DNA of 64,000 bases from Paenibacillus sp. Soil750. GTDB taxonomy: Bacteria > Bacillota > Bacilli > Paenibacillales > NBRC-103111. The notes under the pieces were generated by a model. That model saw only the letters and a list, made by a program, of their open reading frames with translations. It had not been told where the DNA came from and made no database searches. A program made the position numbers and the translations under genes. Shown here piece after piece: positions 59,585 through 64,000 of the stretch; the first letter of the stretch is position 1; every line of letters begins with the position of its first letter. The stretch lies in contig NZ_LMSD01000042.1 of the NCBI RefSeq assembly GCF_001428045.1, positions 211,891 to 275,890 on the forward strand, read 5' to 3'.

Positions 59585-61444
59585 CTATTCACTTGACGCA
59601 GCTGCAACTGAAATACCATGCCTCAGCATATGCTCCAGATCTAAACGATCAACAGGAGGACTAAACCAATAACCTTGAACCTCGTTGCATCGATTCTGAT
59701 ATAAGAATTTCAATTGATCCTCTGTCTCTACACCTTCCGCGATAACTTTCAGATTCAAATGGTGCGTCATGGCGATAATGGTCGCAACAATGGCTGCGTC
59801 ATTCGGATCTACCATGATATCGCGTACGAAGGAGCGGTCAATCTTCAGCTTATCAATCGGAAATTTCTTCAAATAATAAAGCGAACTATAGCCAGTACCG
59901 AAATCGTCGATACTCACATTCACACCAAGCTCTTTCAATTCAAGAAGTGATTGAATGGCATGATCCACATCCATCGTCATACTTTCAGTAATTTCCAACT
60001 CCAAATATCGCGGATCCAGCTCAGTCTGCTCAAGAACATGGCTTATTTTCCCTTTCAGATTATGCTGAAAAAACTGTCTCATCGATAAATTCACGGAGAT
60101 CGGAATAGGGGCATACCCTTCAGACTGCCATGTTTTATTTTGCTTACATGCCGCACGGAGCACCCACTCGCCAATCGGTACAATCAAACCACTTTCTTCC
60201 GCTAATGGGATAAAATGATTAGGCATAACCATTCCCTTGTCCGGGTGATTCCACCGAATTAAAGCTTCTACACCAACAATTCGCCCCGATCCTATATCCA
60301 CTTGAGGTTGGTAGTATAGTACGAATTCTTCATTAACTAACGCTCTGCGCAGCTCATTCTCCAGCCTCAAACGATTAATCGAAACAGATTTCATATCCGA
60401 ATTGAATATCTGAAAATCGTTTCGACCTTTCTCTTTGGCCCTGGCTAATGCAATATCCGCATATTTCATTAATACGTCAGCCTCATCTGTATCTTCCGAG
60501 GAAATGGCGACACCAATGCTTGCCGTGACATGCAGCTCATACTGTTCAAGGAGGAAGGGCTTCTCCAAGACACGATTGATTTCGGCAATGACGGTCATCA
60601 CATCATTCACATCTTCTACATTGGAATAGAAAAAGGCAAATTCGTCACCTTCCGTACGCGCCAGGAAATCCTCAGCGGTCAAACAGCGAGTGAACCGTTC
60701 TGCGAGTTGAAGCAGCAGCATGTTGCCATAGTCATGTCCAAAGCTATCATTTACAAGCTTGAAGCGATCAATATCCAAATAAAACACCGCGACCTTATTT
60801 CCTTCTTCTTTACATTGTCGCAGTCGTTCGTTCAAATGATCTTTAAATAACCGTCGATTCGGAAGGCCCGTCATATCATCGTAATAGGCCATATAACGGA
60901 CTTGCTCATCGCCACGTTTACGTTCCGTAATATCCTGACAAATCAGAATATTACCTTTGGAATGGTGATGAATATCGACTGGAACAGCGGTTACGTGCAA
61001 ATCGACGCGATAACCGCGCTGGTGCAGCACCGACGTATCAAAGGTATATGGAATTCCGTTGCGACTTTGCTGCAATTGCCACTCGGTTAGCTCCAACTGT
61101 TCTTCCGTTACAATGTCCGTAAAAGGTTGATGCAGCAGGTCTGTGACCGAGTATCCCAGAATCGATTCTACTGCTTGGTTCATGCGAATGAATTTACCTT
61201 CATCATTAAATATCCCGATCGCATTGGGATTATGCTCAAATAGTGAATCCAGTACACTTAGATACGCATGATCTCTCGGGAGTTCCTTGGGTATCTGCGC
61301 TTGACGCAGCGAGTTCTTAGCACGCAATACATAAAGTAGTGCGAGTGCGCCCAAGAGACAAATCCATGGGGCGTACGGCTTTACGAAAATGCTAACGCAT
61401 ATGGCTACGACGACATATACGCCAATATAGAGCCGATTGTTCAC
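59585..61444 (-). CDS. Membrane PAS-GGDEF-EAL protein, probable cyclic-di-GMP phosphodiesterase
   Basis: 619 residues. Two N-terminal helices (about 5-40), a PAS domain (65-175; GIFNDEGKFIRMNQAVESILGYS), GGDEF-type domain (186-345; DDMTGLPNRRLF) and EAL domain (360-610). The cyclase active-site motif reads EGDEF at 265-269 instead of GGDEF, so cyclase activity is doubtful. The EAL part has all signature segments: GVEALIRW at 391-398, ELEITES, DDFGTGYSSL at 513-522, AEGVETEDQL and QGYWFSPPV. A membrane-linked, redox or ligand-sensing phosphodiesterase is likely. Confidence 0.9.
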   Translation of the reverse strand: MNNRLYIGVYVVVAICVSIFVKPYAPWICLLGALALLYVLRAKNSLRQAQIPKELPRDHAYLSVLDSLFEHNPNAIGIFNDEGKFIRMNQAVESILGYSVTDLLHQPFTDIVTEEQLELTEWQLQQSRNGIPYTFDTSVLHQRGYRVDLHVTAVPVDIHHHSKGNILICQDITERKRGDEQVRYMAYYDDMTGLPNRRLFKDHLNERLRQCKEEGNKVAVFYLDIDRFKLVNDSFGHDYGNMLLLQLAERFTRCLTAEDFLARTEGDEFAFFYSNVEDVNDVMTVIAEINRVLEKPFLLEQYELHVTASIGVAISSEDTDEADVLMKYADIALARAKEKGRNDFQIFNSDMKSVSINRLRLENELRRALVNEEFVLYYQPQVDIGSGRIVGVEALIRWNHPDKGMVMPNHFIPLAEESGLIVPIGEWVLRAACKQNKTWQSEGYAPIPISVNLSMRQFFQHNLKGKISHVLEQTELDPRYLELEITESMTMDVDHAIQSLLELKELGVNVSIDDFGTGYSSLYYLKKFPIDKLKIDRSFVRDIMVDPNDAAIVATIIAMTHHLNLKVIAEGVETEDQLKFLYQNRCNEVQGYWFSPPVDRLDLEHMLRHGISVAAASSE

Positions 61445-61606
61445 GAATTCGCCTCCTTTTATAATTCTATGTTCGATAGGGAAGCCTTTCGTAGATGTCC
61501 GACCCTAGCTCCCAAATGATGTAAATTAATCTCGCGCACACTACCAATCACTGTTTACTTTCTACAAAGGTTGTGCCATTTCCTGCTAACTTGCCATGAA
61601 ACGCGA

Positions 61607-61634
61607 AAAAGAGCCAGATTTCTCCGGCTCTTTT
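61607..61634 (-). terminator. Terminator of the DUF423 gene
   Basis: AAAAGAGCCaGA/TCcGGCTCTTTT around a 4-base loop. Confidence 0.8.
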
Positions 61635-61637
61635 CGA

Positions 61638-62009
61638 CTAATTTAATTTAAACGCCGCAATGGCTAACAGGGTCCAACCGACAAGGAAGCTTAATCCGCC
61701 TAGCGGAGTTATAGGTCCAAAGGCTTTAATACCTGTCAAGCTTAATCCATACAAACTACCTGAGAACAAGATAATTCCGATGAAGATGGCCCAACCTGAG
61801 GCATTCACCAGGGAAGTATTTCCTAGCTTGTCAGAGAGCAGCGCGATCACGAGTAAAGCAATCGCGTGTATCATGTGATAATGAACGCCTGTTTGAAACA
61901 CGTCGATCTTATCAGGTATTTTCGTTTTTAAATAGTGGGCGCCAAACGCACCTAATGCGACAGATAGGAAAGCATTCAAGCTTCCTAAGATCATAAACAA
62001 TTTCATCAT
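61638..62009 (-). CDS. DUF423 (YwdK/YgdD) membrane protein
   Basis: 123 residues, four membrane helices. Family motif at the start: FMILGSLNAFLSVALGAFGAHYLKTK, with HMIHAIALLV following and ITPLGGLSFLVGWTLLAI at the end. Small conserved inner-membrane protein of unknown function. Own terminator. Confidence 0.88.
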   Translation of the reverse strand: MMKLFMILGSLNAFLSVALGAFGAHYLKTKIPDKIDVFQTGVHYHMIHAIALLVIALLSDKLGNTSLVNASGWAIFIGIILFSGSLYGLSLTGIKAFGPITPLGGLSFLVGWTLLAIAAFKLN

Positions 62010-62041
62010 AAGACTTTATTTCCTTTCACTGCTGTAATGAA

Positions 62042-62344
62042 CTACTCGACTTCACCAATATCATGTTGGCCTACAATTAAACGAACAGGCTCCAAGAAAA
62101 CACGCGTAACGGTAGGCTGCTCGATTAAATTGACTTCAATATCTTCGATCTTATAACGAATCGTCTTTCCCTCACGCTTGTCATAGACAACATCGAACTG
62201 CTTCAAACCTAGTTGATGAATCAAAACGGAAGAACCAATGGAGACTGCATTCGATTCGAATTCTCCGTGTTCAAATATCACCTTGGACAAAATCTCATCA
62301 TTCATATCGACAATCGTGACGTACTGGCAAAATTGGTATCTCAT
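62042..62344 (-). CDS. Hypothetical protein
   Basis: 100 residues, GAGGGGG 10 bases before ATG. Strand-rich pattern (FCQYVTIVDMNDEILSKVIFEHGEFE, RYKIEDIEVNLIEQP) and no membrane segment. No family recognised. It lies 32 bases before the DUF423 gene on the same strand and may be its operon partner. Confidence 0.6.
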   Translation of the reverse strand: MRYQFCQYVTIVDMNDEILSKVIFEHGEFESNAVSIGSSVLIHQLGLKQFDVVYDKREGKTIRYKIEDIEVNLIEQPTVTRVFLEPVRLIVGQHDIGEVE

Positions 62345-62442
62345 CGTAAAAAATCCCCCTCGAATTGGATGTATTTAGGTATATATACCCATTCGCCGAA
62401 AATTGTCGATATTCCTGCTAGTTTCATGATTCCCCACAATGT

Positions 62443-63363
62443 TCAAATAAAATCCAACAAATAGATGACAATTGGTATCGTAAACATGCTAAATAGTGTC
62501 GAAGTAAAGACTGCCTGTGAAGAAAACTCAGCCTCATTCTCATACTCAATAGCAAGGAGTACACTACTTAATGACGTAGGAACTGCGCAGGACAGAATCA
62601 ACGCCTTCGCGGTCAATCCTTCAATCCCCAACATCCACACAACCAGAAAACCTAACAACGGACCTATCGCCAAGCGCAGCATATTCGACAATAATACATT
62701 CGAGAACTGAAATGTCCATTTCATGGCACCAAGCTGTACGCCTAACGTCAACAACGCTGTGGCCATAAAGGCATTTGCGATGTAGTTCAACGGGATGTCG
62801 ATCGAAGATGGCACAGGCACATGATAATAACGCAATAAGAGTGCTATTGGAATGGCATAAATGACAGGTAACGAAAGAATCGTTTTCATCGTCGCTTTCC
62901 AAGTAGCCTTATGTGCATTTAACGTGTAAATTCCGTAAGTATTAGGGATAAGCGTCTGCATAATCATAATAACGATCTGGATAGCTAGTGTATAGGCGTT
63001 GCCGCCAAATACGGTTTGATTGAGTGGCAGCGCATAATTCGCGCTATTGTAGAAAATAACACTATTTCGCATGGCGATCCGCATGCCGCGCTGCAGCTTC
63101 TGTATGCGGATGATCACTTCAATGATTGCAAATAAAAGGCTGAAGAAAATGACAAAAAATAAAAGCACCTGCATGAGGATAGAGAGACTCATTTCGGATT
63201 CATACAGCTTTACAAAAACAAGCGCTGGCGAAAATACATAAAAGTTCAGCTTCGAGAGTGTGCGAATGTCAATTTGAAAGGCTCGATACATGGTCACACC
63301 AATCGCGATCATGATACAAATCGGAACAATATTATTAATTAAAATATACACGAAATAATTCAT
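62443..63363 (-). CDS. AEC (auxin efflux carrier) family transporter
   Basis: 306 residues, about ten helices in two halves. Typical features: NNIVPICIMIAIGVTMYRAF at the start, NSVIFYNSANYALPLNQTVFG in the middle with the conserved Asn/Gly-rich helix break, MATALLTLGVQLGAM and LSCAVPTSLSSVLLAIEYENEAEFSSQAVFTSTLFS near the end, which is the second break. Members export or import small organic acids; specificity unknown. It follows the OhrR-like gene by 40 bases on the same strand. Confidence 0.9.
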   Translation of the reverse strand: MNYFVYILINNIVPICIMIAIGVTMYRAFQIDIRTLSKLNFYVFSPALVFVKLYESEMSLSILMQVLLFFVIFFSLLFAIIEVIIRIQKLQRGMRIAMRNSVIFYNSANYALPLNQTVFGGNAYTLAIQIVIMIMQTLIPNTYGIYTLNAHKATWKATMKTILSLPVIYAIPIALLLRYYHVPVPSSIDIPLNYIANAFMATALLTLGVQLGAMKWTFQFSNVLLSNMLRLAIGPLLGFLVVWMLGIEGLTAKALILSCAVPTSLSSVLLAIEYENEAEFSSQAVFTSTLFSMFTIPIVIYLLDFI

Positions 63364-63403
63364 TGCAATAGCCTCAATTCATCGAGAATCCCCATGATGC
63401 TCC

Positions 63404-63844
63404 TTACATGGAGGCATTAACGCTTGTGATAATTCGTTTCAACTGCGCATTGAAATTCGCAATTTCTTCCGGTGATAAACCACTCGAAGCGAATAGTGTC
63501 TGCGGAATGCACAGCGCCTGGTCGTAGAGGGCTAGTCCGGCTTCTGTGATGCGAATAAGGACGACCCGCTCATCTTCCTGCGAACGGTTCCGAACGAGCA
63601 ATTTCTGCGCTTCCATTCTTTTCAGCATCGGGGTCAGTGTTCCGGAGTCCAGATCTAGCTTCTCACTAAGCTCCTTCACTGTGCTCTCCTTTTGCTCCCA
63701 GAGCACAAGCAGAACCAAGTATTGCGGATACGTGATACCAAGCTCCTCAAGAAAAGGGCGATACATCCGAGTGATCGCTCTGGAGCTCGCATATAGGCTG
63801 AAACAAAGCTGATTCTCCAGCTTCAAAAATTCATTACTGCTCAT
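63404..63844 (-). CDS. ohrR: OhrR-type MarR-family organic-peroxide sensor
   Basis: 146 residues. Close to Bacillus OhrR along its length: LENQLCFSLYASSR with the peroxide-sensing Cys at 14, ELGITYPQYLVLLVLWE (Tyr pocket), LDLDSGTLTPMLKRMEAQKLLVR recognition helix and QEDERVVLIRIT wing. Oxidation of the Cys releases DNA and derepresses ohrA. No ohrA is seen inside the window; it may lie beyond the right edge. The AEC transporter gene follows. Confidence 0.88.
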   Translation of the reverse strand: MSSNEFLKLENQLCFSLYASSRAITRMYRPFLEELGITYPQYLVLLVLWEQKESTVKELSEKLDLDSGTLTPMLKRMEAQKLLVRNRSQEDERVVLIRITEAGLALYDQALCIPQTLFASSGLSPEEIANFNAQLKRIITSVNASM

Positions 63845-63891
63845 AGTCGTTTCCTTTCCTCCGTCATATTGTGAACAATCGATTTGCTTCC

Positions 63892-63920
63892 AATTTAAAC
63901 AAAAAGTCTCCGACTGTCAA
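63892..63920 (-). promoter_or_regulatory. Sigma-A-type promoter of ohrR
   Basis: On the minus strand TTGACA (63920-63915), a 17-base spacer and TAAATT (63897-63892), 47 bases before the start codon. The short ATTGT/ACAAT inverted repeat between it and the start (about 63870-63881) could be an operator. Confidence 0.6.
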
Positions 63921-63923
63921 TAC

Positions 63924-63968
63924 AAAACGCGGATGAGCACCCATCCATCGGGCACACATCCGCGTTTT
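63924..63968. terminator. Terminator of the gene beyond the right edge
   Basis: AAAACGCGGATG and CATCCGCGTTTT, 12 bp perfect, with A/T-runs. Confidence 0.8.
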
Positions 63969-64000
63969 CAAGTTTACTTATTTAATATTTTGACTTTTCA

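Overview
The window looks like chromosomal DNA of a spore-forming Gram-positive bacterium of the Paenibacillaceae type. Evidence read from the sequence: spore genes (cotJABC, a gerPF-like gene, a YheC/YheD-type ATP-grasp protein, a ytvI-like gene), a GTG-started S-layer-homology (SLH) surface protein, the Firmicutes-order sufCDSUB operon, a YesMN-type two-component pair, strong AGGAGG ribosome-binding sites and frequent GTG/TTG starts. No rRNA, tRNA, CRISPR array, insertion sequence or prophage was recognised. Base composition is moderate overall, with sharply G+C-richer stretches inside a few genes (nagA, yunD-like, mtnA, the response regulator).

Layout. 1-2.5 kb: the end of a spore-coat-associated ATP-grasp gene, then a zinc/cobalt-type efflux unit (CDF exporter plus CzrA-like repressor) behind a 32-bp near-palindrome. 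2.6-5.8 kb: gerPF-like gene, HAD phosphatase and nagBA. 6-11.6 kb: a 1347-residue SLH protein lying between a 3' remnant of cotJC and the intact cotJABC operon. 12-18 kb: YtvI-like permease, CNNM/CBS protein, radical-SAM YfkAB and an MMPL exporter. 18-25 kb: two HD-GYP proteins, uppP, a YunD-like nucleotidase, and a small molybdopterin cluster (a sulfite-oxidase-fold protein, a MoaD-MoaE fusion and a MoeB/ThiF protein). 25.2-28.4 kb: a tightly overlapping five-gene operon (small protein, secreted Ser/Gly-tailed protein, glutathionylspermidine-synthase-like ligase, anchored protein, DUF350 protein) resembling the ygiBC/yjfLMC loci of enterobacteria; this is the best candidate for a poorly described system here.

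28.4-37.1 kb: NlpC/P60 hydrolase, PH-domain protein, the sufCDSUB iron-sulfur operon, a DUF1802 protein, a 57-residue membrane peptide and Dps. 37.3-45.7 kb: methionine salvage (mtnKA), AraC regulator with a Gfo/Idh oxidoreductase, NADPH dehydrogenase, VanY-like carboxypeptidase and MetY. 45.9-51.4 kb: a four-gene MacAB-like efflux operon whose last ATPase carries a C-terminal AbrB-like domain. 51.6-54.9 kb: YesMN-type regulators. 55.5-57.7 kb: a polar amino-acid ABC importer. 58-64 kb: YunC, small hypothetical proteins, a PAS-GGDEF-EAL protein with a degenerate GGDEF motif, DUF423 and AEC membrane proteins and an OhrR-type repressor.

Two intergenic regions (39.69-39.88 kb and 55.17-55.36 kb) carry copies of the same short hairpin-forming repeat family. 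Most transcription units end in clear stem-loop terminators, which allow the operon boundaries to be drawn.
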